Part shown: positions 1 through 7,722 of the stretch, in pieces
Layout: each line of letters opens with the position of its first letter
Numbering within the stretch: position 1 is the first letter of the stretch
Origin: Natronomonas aquatica
GTDB taxonomy: Archaea; Halobacteriota; Halobacteria; Halobacteriales; Haloarculaceae
Length of the DNA stretch: 35,777 nt
Direction: 5' to 3'
NCBI RefSeq assembly: GCF_024449025.1
Contig: NZ_JAHLKM010000025.1
Location: forward strand, 1 to 35,777
Program-made: the position numbers and the translations under genes
The notes under the pieces: generated by a model
Seen by the model: only the letters and a program-made list of their open reading frames with translations
Databases searched by the model: none
Told to the model about the DNA's origin: nothing

Positions 1-160
1 CAGCAGAGAGATTGACAACGTGCTGTTTTCGTCCCATTGCTGTAGATACGCGCTCAGAGAGCTTAAGCTAGTGAGTAAAAATCTGAAGCTACACTCAGCA
101 TGCCGAAAAGGATCTACGCTTGCTGTAACCGCACCACGTTCGGTAATTGTGGCTAATTAG

Positions 161-1201
161 TTACTCGATCGATGGAACCAGCGCCGCATTGCCGGGATCA
201 CATCCCTCTCGGTAGTTGTCGGCCAGCCTGTGGGCCTCCTCGAGGAGTTGTCTGGCAGTTTCCTCGTCTCCATCACGTCGGTGTTCGAGGGCCATCTTAG
301 CGGTTCGATACGTTTTCAGAAGTGTCGGGAGCTGACATGATGCGTGACTGATTGGCTCTCTGTACACGGGAGGACGGCGATCTCGTTTATCGAAGTATGC
401 CTGAGCGGCAGTCACATGATCGATCGCGTTTTCATAGGCATCTATCGCTGACTGGAGATCGGTATCACGCGTGCCGTCGGAACCCCACAACAGTGCATTC
501 GGCCACTCTTTGAGCCCGTTGAGCCACGGTGTCATGAGGTCCTTGAAGTTCGCGAATACGGCGCTCTCAGTGGCAGCCCGGTCAAGATTATAGTATTCGG
601 GTGGATCGATCCCGTGGGTTTCGATTTTTTCGATCGCCTCAAGCACTTTGTTTCCTGCTTCCGTGATCCATTCGACGTACTTGGACAGCTTGTCGATATC
701 ACCAATAGCTCCATTGAGTTGCACGAATCTGATCGACTGAATATAAAGAGATGTGCGACTCTCGACGGTATCGATCATACTGTAGGAGGTGAATCTATGT
801 TCCAAGAGAGTCGCTCCGAGTTCAAGTCGCGTGAAGCGTTTTGTGTCGGTATCGTATTCCTCGCTGGCCGTCTCAAGCGCAGCTTTAACTTTCTCAGATT
901 TGTCGCTGATATCCAGCCAGTCTGGGTCCTGTTCCGTGTCTACGTAGATGATTTCGTCGTCTTCGATGACCGTTATCTCGTTGAGCATCTCGAAAGCGGT
1001 TCTGAGATTTGTTTCGGCTACGTCCAGTGGGTTCGATATCTCGTGCTGTTGTCGTTCTTCATCGGACGTACTGTTCGTCGAGGAGGTATTATCGTGTTCA
1101 GCCTTGCTGATTACGGAACTACACCCAGCAAGCGACGATCCGGCGGCGACGATACCGGTAAGCGCTTGTCGTCGTGTGATCGGTGTGTCAATTTCGTCCA
1201 T
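161..1201 (-). CDS. Tat-exported lipoprotein, function unknown
   Basis: A predicted secreted lipoprotein of about 346 residues. The N-terminus has the twin-arginine motif TRRQAL, a short hydrophobic stretch and the lipobox SLAGC, so it should be exported folded by Tat and anchored by lipidation at that Cys. A Ser/Thr/Asp-rich spacer follows. The rest is acidic and mostly helical in appearance, with regularly spaced Tyr, Leu and Ala as in TPR-like helical repeats, but I cannot assign a family. I chose the Met at 1201 because it puts the twin Arg about ten residues in; a Met four codons upstream (1213) is possible. It is transcribed away from the toxin-antitoxin pair and has no close partner on its strand. 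Confidence 0.75.
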   Translation of the reverse strand: MDEIDTPITRRQALTGIVAAGSSLAGCSSVISKAEHDNTSSTNSTSDEERQQHEISNPLDVAETNLRTAFEMLNEITVIEDDEIIYVDTEQDPDWLDISDKSEKVKAALETASEEYDTDTKRFTRLELGATLLEHRFTSYSMIDTVESRTSLYIQSIRFVQLNGAIGDIDKLSKYVEWITEAGNKVLEAIEKIETHGIDPPEYYNLDRAATESAVFANFKDLMTPWLNGLKEWPNALLWGSDGTRDTDLQSAIDAYENAIDHVTAAQAYFDKRDRRPPVYREPISHASCQLPTLLKTYRTAKMALEHRRDGDEETARQLLEEAHRLADNYREGCDPGNAALVPSIE

Positions 1202-1320
1202 CGCTGTGAGCAAGGCTGGTCTCGTTTTCTGATTTAAATCCTCGCGGGGAGTACGGGAGGGCAGTGTTCAGATAGCTCAAGCGTCCAGTCACCATCTAGG
1301 TAAATACCACCCGAAGATTA

Positions 1321-1360
1321 TTGTCTCGTGAAACGAGACACGTATCGTATGACGAGACAA
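1321..1360. promoter_or_regulatory. Three-copy TGTCTCGT operator before the nucleotidyltransferase gene
   Basis: TTGTCTCGT at 1321-1329 is matched exactly in inverse by ACGAGACAA at 1352-1360, and a third, inverted copy (ACGAGACA) lies between them at 1333-1340. The cluster sits just downstream of an AT-rich element near 1298-1306 (GGTAAATACC) that could be the TATA box. It is a plausible binding site for autoregulation by the helix-turn-helix antitoxin encoded immediately downstream. That it binds this protein is inference. Confidence 0.6.
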
Positions 1361-1378
1361 AAAGACGGGGCCCACAAG

Positions 1379-2029
1379 ATGGAGCAAGCCACCGTCGGGT
1401 TACCAATTCCGACGCCAGATCCCAACTTGTTCCGTCACACGGCCACCGACGACCTTCTCCAACTGCTGCTCGATAACCCCTACGAACAGTTCACGATCCG
1501 GGCATTGAGCCGACTTACCGACAACGCGGCCCAGTCGGTCAAGCGGGCCGTCGATGTCCTCGAAGCCAACGGGCTGGTCGTCATCGAGGCTGAGGGCAAC
1601 CGCCGGCTCGTCGGTATCAACCGCACCCGAGTGACAAAGCCCGACGATCCGGTCTTGCGCATCCCGCAGCCGGAGTTCCATCGGCCCGTCCGCGCGGCAC
1701 TCGATCAAATCCGTGACGAACTGGATGAGGTTCATGGCGTTCTCGTGTTCGGCAGCGTCGCCCGCGGACAGGCTGACCGCCAGAGCGATATCGACCTCTG
1801 GGTACTCGCTGGCGACCGCGCCGACCAGCACCGCGCCAACGAACTCGCGAAGGTACTCGGGCAAAAGCAGTTTGATGGTGACCGCTACGAGTTCCAAATC
1901 CTCGTCGAGACGCCGGAGTCGGCACACAGCCACGGTGACCGTCTCGAAGACGTTTTCGCCGACGCGATCACGCTAGGGGACAGTGACACGCTCCGCGATC
2001 TCAAACACGAGGTGATGAGTGATGCCTGA
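1379..2029 (+). CDS. MNT-type nucleotidyltransferase with N-terminal HTH (antitoxin-like)
   Basis: A minimal nucleotidyltransferase of the kind paired with HEPN toxins. After the N-terminal GLPIPTPDP segment there is a winged-helix region (about residues 20-75, with FTIRALSRLTD and a recognition-helix-like AQSVKRAVDVLEANGLV). The catalytic domain follows: the signature GSVARGQADRQSDIDLWV, near residue 125, supplies the Gly-Ser loop and the two Asp of the DxD pair. In MNT-HepT systems this enzyme modifies and neutralises the HEPN RNase; the HTH suggests it also represses the operon. I prefer the ATG at 1379 because the operator at 1321-1360 lies upstream of it. In-frame GTG 1328 and ATG 1349 are alternatives that would place the operator inside the coding region. 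Its end overlaps the next gene. Confidence 0.8.
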   Translation: MEQATVGLPIPTPDPNLFRHTATDDLLQLLLDNPYEQFTIRALSRLTDNAAQSVKRAVDVLEANGLVVIEAEGNRRLVGINRTRVTKPDDPVLRIPQPEFHRPVRAALDQIRDELDEVHGVLVFGSVARGQADRQSDIDLWVLAGDRADQHRANELAKVLGQKQFDGDRYEFQILVETPESAHSHGDRLEDVFADAITLGDSDTLRDLKHEVMSDA

Positions 2030-2534
2030 CGAGCCCGACGATCTTGCTGAAGCCATTAACCGGGCTGAGGACGCGTTCAGCGGACAACTGGGCCGACCAG
2101 ATTACGAGGAGGGGCTCGATCCGGACGAACATGATGCCGACGTGATCCAGCTACGGAAGGCGTGCCGCCTGCTGGACGCGTGTCGACTGCTCCGCGATCA
2201 CGATGGCTACCACACAAGCGTCATCGAGATGTCGTTTGCAGCCATCGAGCGCACCCTCGAGTTCTACGCGCTCGCCGCGTCGAACGACACAATCGACGAC
2301 TTCCGCGAGGGGCACGACCGCGCCTATGACCGCGGTGCCGAGCTGAACCTCGTCACGGAAGAGACTGCACTACGGCTGAAGCAGCTCTATCGCGACAATC
2401 GCGCAGCGGCGTACTACCGCGATACAGTCGCGGCTACCCAGCAGGCCGATGCGATGTTCGAGCTCGCGGTGATCATCCACGACTACATCAAGGATTTCGC
2501 AAGAGTCTCTCACGAGTGCCGGTGCCGACACTGA
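2022..2534 (+). CDS. HEPN-domain protein, HepT-like toxin partner
   Basis: A small, helical, acidic protein of 170 residues whose start overlaps the end of the nucleotidyltransferase gene by 8 bases (or 11 if the GTG at 2019 is used), so the two are surely co-translated. The middle (IQLRKACRLLDACRLLRDHDGYHTSVIEMSFAAIERTLEFYAL) has the amphipathic helices typical of HEPN domains. Near residue 125 the sequence LYRDNRAAAYYRD occupies the place of the catalytic RX4-6H motif, but with Tyr where His is expected. In HepT proteins this motif is the ribonuclease site and its Tyr is modified by the MNT partner. The toxin could therefore be inactive, or use another residue. Family placement rests on gene pairing and helix pattern. 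Confidence 0.7.
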   Translation: MPDEPDDLAEAINRAEDAFSGQLGRPDYEEGLDPDEHDADVIQLRKACRLLDACRLLRDHDGYHTSVIEMSFAAIERTLEFYALAASNDTIDDFREGHDRAYDRGAELNLVTEETALRLKQLYRDNRAAAYYRDTVAATQQADAMFELAVIIHDYIKDFARVSHECRCRH

Positions 2535-2640
2535 TCTGGTCATCGGAACGCTCGGATCCGGCAGGAAAAGTTTCCATCAAAAGAACGCATTAGAGAAGTT
2601 TAGAAACACCGCTCGCCTGCCGGTGGACACTACACTCGAT

Positions 2641-2648
2641 TTTAAATA
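2641..2648 (+). promoter_or_regulatory. TATA box upstream of small ORF and ATPase
   Basis: TTTAAATA is a near-consensus haloarchaeal TATA element. Transcription would begin about 27 bases downstream, near 2672, just before ATG codons at 2675 and 2682. It probably drives the small ORF and the large ATPase gene that follows. Confidence 0.5.
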
Positions 2649-2681
2649 CGAATTCGAGGCCATCCCTCCGTGGAATGCACA

Positions 2682-2816
2682 ATGCAAGACGAAAACGATC
2701 AGCGTGTCCCGGAACACACCCGGCTGTCGGAGCGACAGGCCACTGCAAGGCATTGGAATGTGTCCACACGGCTGTCAGCGGCGATAGACGCAGTGACCAC
2801 GCCGAAACCACACTGA
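2682..2816 (+). CDS. Possible 44-residue leaderless protein
   Basis: A short frame beginning MQDENDQRVPEHTRL and ending TPKPH. Support comes from the TATA box at 2641-2648 spaced for a leaderless transcript and from the acidic, polar start typical of haloarchaeal proteins. The alternative frame starting at 2675 (65 residues) is basic and Cys-rich, so I consider it less likely. No family is recognised. It could instead be the start of a longer gene broken by a frameshift. Confidence 0.3.
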   Translation: MQDENDQRVPEHTRLSERQATARHWNVSTRLSAAIDAVTTPKPH

Positions 2817-2887
2817 ATTCCTCGTCAACGGCAGTCAGCCAGCAGATCGAGAACGCGTGCGAATACCTCTGATCAGCTACCGTTACC

Positions 2888-5800
2888 ATGTCAACAACGA
2901 CTCCCCAATCGAGTTCACTCGATTCGTATCTCAAAGTCTCCCTGGACACTGCCCAACTCGATCCCGCCACCCTCGAATCCGCGTTTACACGCCTTCACTC
3001 GATCGGCTTCGAGACCCGCATCGAGATACGTATTGTCGCCACAGCCAATACCGTCGCGTATTATTTCGGTACGACCGACCGACAGTTCCGGACGCTCGAT
3101 CGAACGTTGTCACGCATCTTCCCCGAGGGAACCGAACTCGAACATGAAACCCCGCCGGAACTTCCCGAAAACCCCTCCGCCGCACTCGAGTTCCGCGGCC
3201 GTGGCGACCGCCGTGAGGACTGGCAAACACGGCTTCGCCCCGTCTACGATGGCCATCCAGAACGCGTCGAGTATCCGCTCGCAGCCGTCGTCGACACGAT
3301 CGCAGAGACGGACGCATCCGTCGTCTATCAGGCGATCCTCACGCCGAAACAAAACTGGCGGGCCGACGCCAAAACCCGAACGCTCCAGCTCAAACAGGGC
3401 GAGGATACGCCGAGCCAACGGTTCTTCAACTTCCTCTTCGACACCTACGAGTACGACGCGACGATCGAGGACGCCAGCCCGAGTGCGACGGCTCGCATTC
3501 ACTCGATCGAAGACACACAGCCCGAACAGTCCTTCTCGGTGTACGCCCGCGCCATCGCGACTGGCGAGGACGCCCCCGCGGTGCTGTCAGCGGTCGGGTC
3601 AGCGTTCCGGCCGATCGAAGGGCGCTTTTACGGGATTGACACGACGGTGCGACGGGACGACGATCGGGTCGACGAGATCACGGACCGCCTCGAACACGCA
3701 GCCGTCCACGAAGAGCCATCGCTCACGTCGCGTTTGACAGCCCGACTACCAATCACCGGGAATTTCGATCACGAGATCGTCACCGATCCCCTTACCGCAC
3801 CGAACTTCTGTCTGTTCGACGGAGCGTCGGTGAGCTCTGACGGGCGACGCGCCCTCGAAGCGACACCCCAAGAGCAGACGAACGTTCCCCGGCCCGACGA
3901 GTCGGTCCTCACCCAGTACGATTCGGGCATGCTGCTCGGGTATCCACTGACAAGCGACGGTCAGACTGCCGACAGCGCCGTGTCGCTTCCGCCCTCATTA
4001 CAACCGTTACACGCCGCGTGGTTCGGCAAGACCGGCTCGGGGAAATCGACCGCGCTCATCAACGCGATGCTCGACAATCACGCGGCGACGGACGGCGCCG
4101 ACATCCTCATCGACCCGAAGGGCGACGGCATGCCAATCGAGTATCTCCGTGCTCACTACGAAGAATACGGTTCGCTCGACGACGTCTATTATTTCGATTG
4201 TACGGAGACGCTACCCGCCACCTCGTTTTTCGATATTCGTGAGCAGCTCGCCGACGGGGTCGATCGCACGACCGCCGTCGAGGATGTAACCGATCACTAC
4301 ATCGAGATGCTGGTCGGCATCATGGGCGAAGAGCGCTTCGAGCAGGCGGTGCGCTCGCCCGATATCATCCGGTATCTCGTGAAGGCGCTGTTCGATCCCG
4401 TCCACGGCGACGATGCCTACACCCATCGGACGCTTCAGGAGGCCACAACCCGGATGCGGGAAACCCGTGACGCCCCACCGGTGACCGATCCCGACCTCCA
4501 GCAGATGCTGTCGGGCGTCGTCTCAAACAGCAAACGCTCCTTCGATGAACTATTACAAGGCGTCGCCAACCGGATCGAGAAGGTCCCCCTCGACGACCGG
4601 CTCGGCCGGCTGTTCAATCACGTCCCCGGAGAGGACGACCCCCAGTTCGATTTCCGGGAAGTGATCGACGAGGATGCCGCCGTGATTTTCGATACGGGCG
4701 GGCTCCGTCCCGAGAGCCGACGAGCCATCTCGCTTGTGTTGCTCTCACAGCTGTGGAGTGCGCTCCGGCGGCGAGCGGAAGGGGGTGATGAAACTGCAGA
4801 GCCGCCGCTCGTGAACCTGTATCTCGAGGAGGCTGCCGAGATCGCCCGATCGGGGCTCGTCTCGGAGTTGCTCTCCCAATCGCGCTCGTTCGGGCTTTCG
4901 ATGACGCTCGCGATGCAGTTCCCTGGGCAACTCAGACAGGCCGACAATGAAGCCTATGCCGAGGTGTTGAACAACGTCTCGACGGTCGTCTCCGGAAACG
5001 TCGCGGTCGATCCGGACCTGAAAAAACGGTTGGCGACCGAGGACATGCCACCTGAAGAGGTTGCAAATCGACTACGCGCACTCGAGCGGGGTCAGTGGTT
5101 CGTCTCGTTGCCCTCGGCGTTCGGGACGGCTGAACCTCGACCGTTTCGGGTGGAGAGTGCGCCCATTCCAGCCGGACACCCGGATCACGAGACTTCGCTG
5201 TCGGCCGCCAAGCAGACGGCGTTCGAAGCCGCCTTCGACGTGGTCCGGGATCGCTCGCGCCTCGAACACGGGATCGATCTCGCGCCGACACAGCGGCCGA
5301 CAGCGACGCCCGAGGCGACGAACGGAGACGAGCCCACGGGAGAGCCATCGTCCGACTCGAGCGCACCTGTGGGCTCGCTGTTGCCGCACACGAAGCGGCT
5401 GCCGGAGATGCTCGAGTACGACGGGGATCGCCATGCATTGTGCTGTTCGAGCTGTGAGTCCCGATACGATCCCACCCGGGAGGGCATCGAGCGGGCGATC
5501 GAGTGCTGTCACGAGCTCGCGTCGGTCGATCGGGACGACATCCCGGTGTGTGGGGTGAACCTGAAGCTCTCCCGTGACGAGCGGATTCAGAGCCGGTGTA
5601 CCGACGCTCAGTTGCGATTTTTACACGCAGTCTATGCCGCCCACCAGCGGCGGTTCGATCCGGAGTTAGAGTATGACCTTCTTACTGATAGCATGATCCA
5701 GTTGCGCGAGTACGTCGGCATCGAGAAGCCCGCGGTCGACGAACTGCTGGACGACGGCCTCCTGAGAAAGGACTGTCAGTACCCGCACGTGCTGTACACA

Positions 5801-6334
5801 GTGACGCCGGAGGGTCGATCGGAGGCGAAGATAAGACATCGAGAGGGCGTCGCTCACGGCGACGGTGTGGGCGATCTGAGCGAATCGAGTTTCCACGTCG
5901 CGATGGTCGCACTCGGCGAGCGGTATCTCGAGGAGACGTTCCTCGAGGATCCCAACTCGTCGGTCGTCGAGGTGAGTCCCTATCACGAGACTGAGGAGGG
6001 CCGGTTGGACCTGGCGGGGCTCGACGCCGATGGGGAGGTTGTCGTCGCGCTTGAAGCCGAACGCTCGAACCATGACACAAGAGAGGCGGTTCCGGAGGAT
6101 TTCGACAAGATGGCCGCACAGGAACCTGAAGCGGCGATCTGGATCGTCAACAACCGCGACGCGGCACACGACGTTCTAGAGGCATTGAACGAGCCACTGG
6201 ATGGGGATCCCCGCGTCGAGAAAACGTATAGTCGGAGTTCGCCGCCCCAGCGGCTCAGCATCGATACATCAGGGTTGACCGAGATCTACACGTTCACATA
6301 CCTCCGGGATTCTGTTCTTGGGGGAATCCGGTAG
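2888..6334 (+). CDS. VirB4/TraD-like DNA-transfer ATPase with Zn-ribbon and nuclease-like C-terminus
   Basis: A protein of 1148 residues of the HerA/FtsK superfamily, of the type found on haloarchaeal plasmids and integrated elements and thought to pump DNA or protein in conjugation. About 370 N-terminal residues precede Walker A (GKTGSGKS, near residue 380), which is followed by ILIDPKGDGMPIEYL as in TraD/TraG coupling proteins. Walker B is LVNLYLEEA near 641-649, and the later LLSQSRSFGLSMTLAMQFPGQL matches the sensor region of this family. After a Ser/Thr/Pro-rich linker there is a Cys-rich segment (CCSSCESRY...CCHEL, about 851-878), a winged-helix-like part (about 900-990) and a last domain with GRLDLAGLDADGEVVVALEAE, which resembles a PD-(D/E)xK nuclease core with ExE in place of ExK. 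No other conjugation genes are in view. The start follows a gap of about 70 bases after the small ORF. Confidence 0.8.
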   Translation: MSTTTPQSSSLDSYLKVSLDTAQLDPATLESAFTRLHSIGFETRIEIRIVATANTVAYYFGTTDRQFRTLDRTLSRIFPEGTELEHETPPELPENPSAALEFRGRGDRREDWQTRLRPVYDGHPERVEYPLAAVVDTIAETDASVVYQAILTPKQNWRADAKTRTLQLKQGEDTPSQRFFNFLFDTYEYDATIEDASPSATARIHSIEDTQPEQSFSVYARAIATGEDAPAVLSAVGSAFRPIEGRFYGIDTTVRRDDDRVDEITDRLEHAAVHEEPSLTSRLTARLPITGNFDHEIVTDPLTAPNFCLFDGASVSSDGRRALEATPQEQTNVPRPDESVLTQYDSGMLLGYPLTSDGQTADSAVSLPPSLQPLHAAWFGKTGSGKSTALINAMLDNHAATDGADILIDPKGDGMPIEYLRAHYEEYGSLDDVYYFDCTETLPATSFFDIREQLADGVDRTTAVEDVTDHYIEMLVGIMGEERFEQAVRSPDIIRYLVKALFDPVHGDDAYTHRTLQEATTRMRETRDAPPVTDPDLQQMLSGVVSNSKRSFDELLQGVANRIEKVPLDDRLGRLFNHVPGEDDPQFDFREVIDEDAAVIFDTGGLRPESRRAISLVLLSQLWSALRRRAEGGDETAEPPLVNLYLEEAAEIARSGLVSELLSQSRSFGLSMTLAMQFPGQLRQADNEAYAEVLNNVSTVVSGNVAVDPDLKKRLATEDMPPEEVANRLRALERGQWFVSLPSAFGTAEPRPFRVESAPIPAGHPDHETSLSAAKQTAFEAAFDVVRDRSRLEHGIDLAPTQRPTATPEATNGDEPTGEPSSDSSAPVGSLLPHTKRLPEMLEYDGDRHALCCSSCESRYDPTREGIERAIECCHELASVDRDDIPVCGVNLKLSRDERIQSRCTDAQLRFLHAVYAAHQRRFDPELEYDLLTDSMIQLREYVGIEKPAVDELLDDGLLRKDCQYPHVLYTVTPEGRSEAKIRHREGVAHGDGVGDLSESSFHVAMVALGERYLEETFLEDPNSSVVEVSPYHETEEGRLDLAGLDADGEVVVALEAERSNHDTREAVPEDFDKMAAQEPEAAIWIVNNRDAAHDVLEALNEPLDGDPRVEKTYSRSSPPQRLSIDTSGLTEIYTFTYLRDSVLGGIR

Positions 6335-6388
6335 GCGAAGTGGTAAGCAGAACTGAATAAGGGGCCTTCTCAGCGTTGACGACCGATA

Positions 6389-6574
6389 GATCGGTACTTC
6401 TGGTGTTTCGTCGGGACGTTCATACGGAACAAGATCTACAATCAGGCTTGGGACGAGCGGTACGCCGTCACGCTCGGGGCGGCGCTCTAGTTTTACATCT
6501 TGGTATCGGCTGTGACCTCCGTCCATAACGGCCGCGATCAGCTACCGGAAGTATCGGATTTAATGGGGGACTAG
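6389..6574 (+). pseudogene. Possible decayed gene fragment with internal stop
   Basis: One frame reads DRYFWCFVGTFIRNKIYNQ, continues to TLGAAL, meets an in-frame TAG, then continues FYILVSAVTSVHNG to PEVSDLMGD and a second TAG. The aromatic, hydrophobic text looks coding and could be the end of a membrane protein, but I recognise no family. The single internal stop and lack of a start suggest a relic. Confidence 0.3.
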
Positions 6575-6802
6575 AGTTAGTCCCGCAGGTAGCGAGTCAG
6601 CTGAATGACGTCCGACCCGCTCGAATGATTCATGTTTGGTCTGTTATGTTATCGGCGCTGACTGTCGATGGAGCCCGTCCCAACCTGCCGCTTATCTTGG
6701 TTCCGGCTGAACGCTCGTTCGTGTTAACGAGTCAGTGCTTGAGTGACGACCCACCGAGGCCAGCCAACACTGTTCGAATCGATCGGCCGGTTCCCACTCT
6801 GA

Positions 6803-6895
6803 GATGAGTGTACACCTCGAAAATACACCTCGTCTTGAGCATGGTTCGGTGGTTTCAACCTGTTTACTCCGGTGTAACGGCAGTGTACACTCATC
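6803..6895. repeat. 13-bp inverted repeat GATGAGTGTACAC
   Basis: GATGAGTGTACAC at 6803-6815 recurs exactly, inverted, as GTGTACACTCATC at 6883-6895, with 67 bases between the arms. The second arm extended (6878-6895, read on the minus strand) matches 15 of 17 bases at 7334-7350 (ATGGGTGTAAACTGCCG). Weaker relatives occur at 7368-7380 and 7394-7410. The pattern suggests protein-binding iterons. Confidence 0.6.
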
Positions 6896-7228
6896 GAAAT
6901 CTCCGCAGTAATGCACCGTGATCAGATCCCCGGACGGTCTCGTGGGTAGTTTCGATCGAACAGCCCCCTGCTGATCGAACCGGATGGAGTAGATGGGCAG
7001 TTTTAGCGTCTTTACTCCTGACATTCGGATTCGAACGCGGAATGATATTGTTGAAACGAGGGCCGAAATTCGAACTTTTGAAACTCCGATTTGACGGATA
7101 CACCCCACCAACGCGGGGATGTACCGGCATCTGAGCGATCTCGAAAACCTGCTTCGAGCCGACGAAACACGCTTCGATAATCGACTGTCTAAATCGCCCG
7201 AATTCTGGCGGTTTTTTGCCTCTTTCGG

Positions 7229-7256
7229 CGTTCCAGTTGAAACGAATGGGGGTGTT
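7229..7256 (+). promoter_or_regulatory. ORB-like origin recognition box
   Basis: The sequence has TTCCAGTTGAAAC (7231-7243) followed after CGAAT-type spacing by a run of five G (7248-7252). This is the layout of haloarchaeal origin recognition boxes bound by Orc1/Cdc6: a TTCCA-GTGGAAAC-like dyad followed by a halophile-specific G string. Only one strong copy is present, whereas active origins normally have several in inverted arrangement. The consensus used here is recalled, not computed. Confidence 0.45.
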
Positions 7257-7467
7257 TTGGCGGGCTACGACCGGGTGAATCCGGTATGTCGTCGATCAGC
7301 CACCGCGAAACAGGCCACACTGCGGAGAATAGTATGGGTGTAAACTGCCGATAAACCCATTTTCATTCTGTGTACACGGCTGATTTGTGTTTTGAGTGGG
7401 TGTACGATCTGAAATGACCTCGACTTTTAATACATGCTCAAATACGAGAAATTAATAATAGATATCA

Positions 7468-7660
7468 GAGTCACTTCCCTCTAAATCTGACCTGCTACCG
7501 GCGCTGATGATCCGCGATTAGCGGCTCTATTGATGGGCTAAAGACAGTAACAGAAGAATGATAAATAGCTAATTGATCTCCGGTGAGGGACTTCACCTTG
7601 ACAACGAATTCGGAGACTTAGAGTGACTTTGAGACGGTGGTTGATCTCGCTTTTCGTAGA
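7468..7660 (+). pseudogene. Decayed duplicate of the PrimPol 5' end
   Basis: This stretch aligns with the first 60 to 65 codons of the intact gene downstream. From 7468 it matches 7729 onward without gaps at an offset of 261 bases: GAGTCACTTCC is identical, and PSKSDLLPALMIRD answers PTESDLPAALTTRD, then two in-frame stops. From 7598 it matches 7861 onward at an offset of 263, where LTTNSET-stop-SDFET answers STTDSATWSDFET. Substitutions, stops and a net 2-base shift show it no longer codes. It is either an old tandem duplication or the remains of a related element's gene. Confidence 0.8.
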
Positions 7661-7684
7661 GTCGTACGCGTTAATCCACCCGAT

Positions 7685-7692
7685 CATTTATT
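7685..7692 (+). promoter_or_regulatory. TATA-like element of the PrimPol gene
   Basis: ATTTATTT lies about 30 bases before the start codon at 7723, the spacing expected for a leaderless or nearly leaderless transcript. Confidence 0.4.
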
Positions 7693-7722
7693 TCGGAGAA
7701 CGGGACCAGAGTACACTACTTG

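Larger units (their letters stand above)
6575..7466. other. Non-coding repeat-bearing region, possible replication origin
   Basis: Between the ATPase and PrimPol-like genes I find no convincing gene here. The stretch contains several GTGTAC-cored repeats (near 6803, 6883, 7334, 7370 and 7399), TTGAAAC-containing elements (near 6851 on the minus strand, 7032 and 7238), one element close to the haloarchaeal origin recognition box, and AT-rich tracts around 7350-7460. Repeats beside a replication-protein gene are what a plasmid or element origin would look like. There is no orc1/cdc6 gene in the window, so the initiator would be the PrimPol-like protein or a protein supplied in trans. Open frames in this stretch, such as the one at 7119-7343, have compositions unlike haloarchaeal proteins. 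Confidence 0.4.

Noticed and set aside
1-160. Gene or attachment site at the left edge
   Set aside because: No supported frame, tRNA or repeat matching the right island edge could be found.
2675-2872. 65-residue frame before the ATPase gene
   Set aside because: Cys- and Arg-rich text unlike local proteins; the overlapping frame at 2682-2816 is the better candidate.
7119-7343. 74-residue frame in the repeat region
   Set aside because: It runs through the ORB-like element, has non-haloarchaeal composition and no family likeness.
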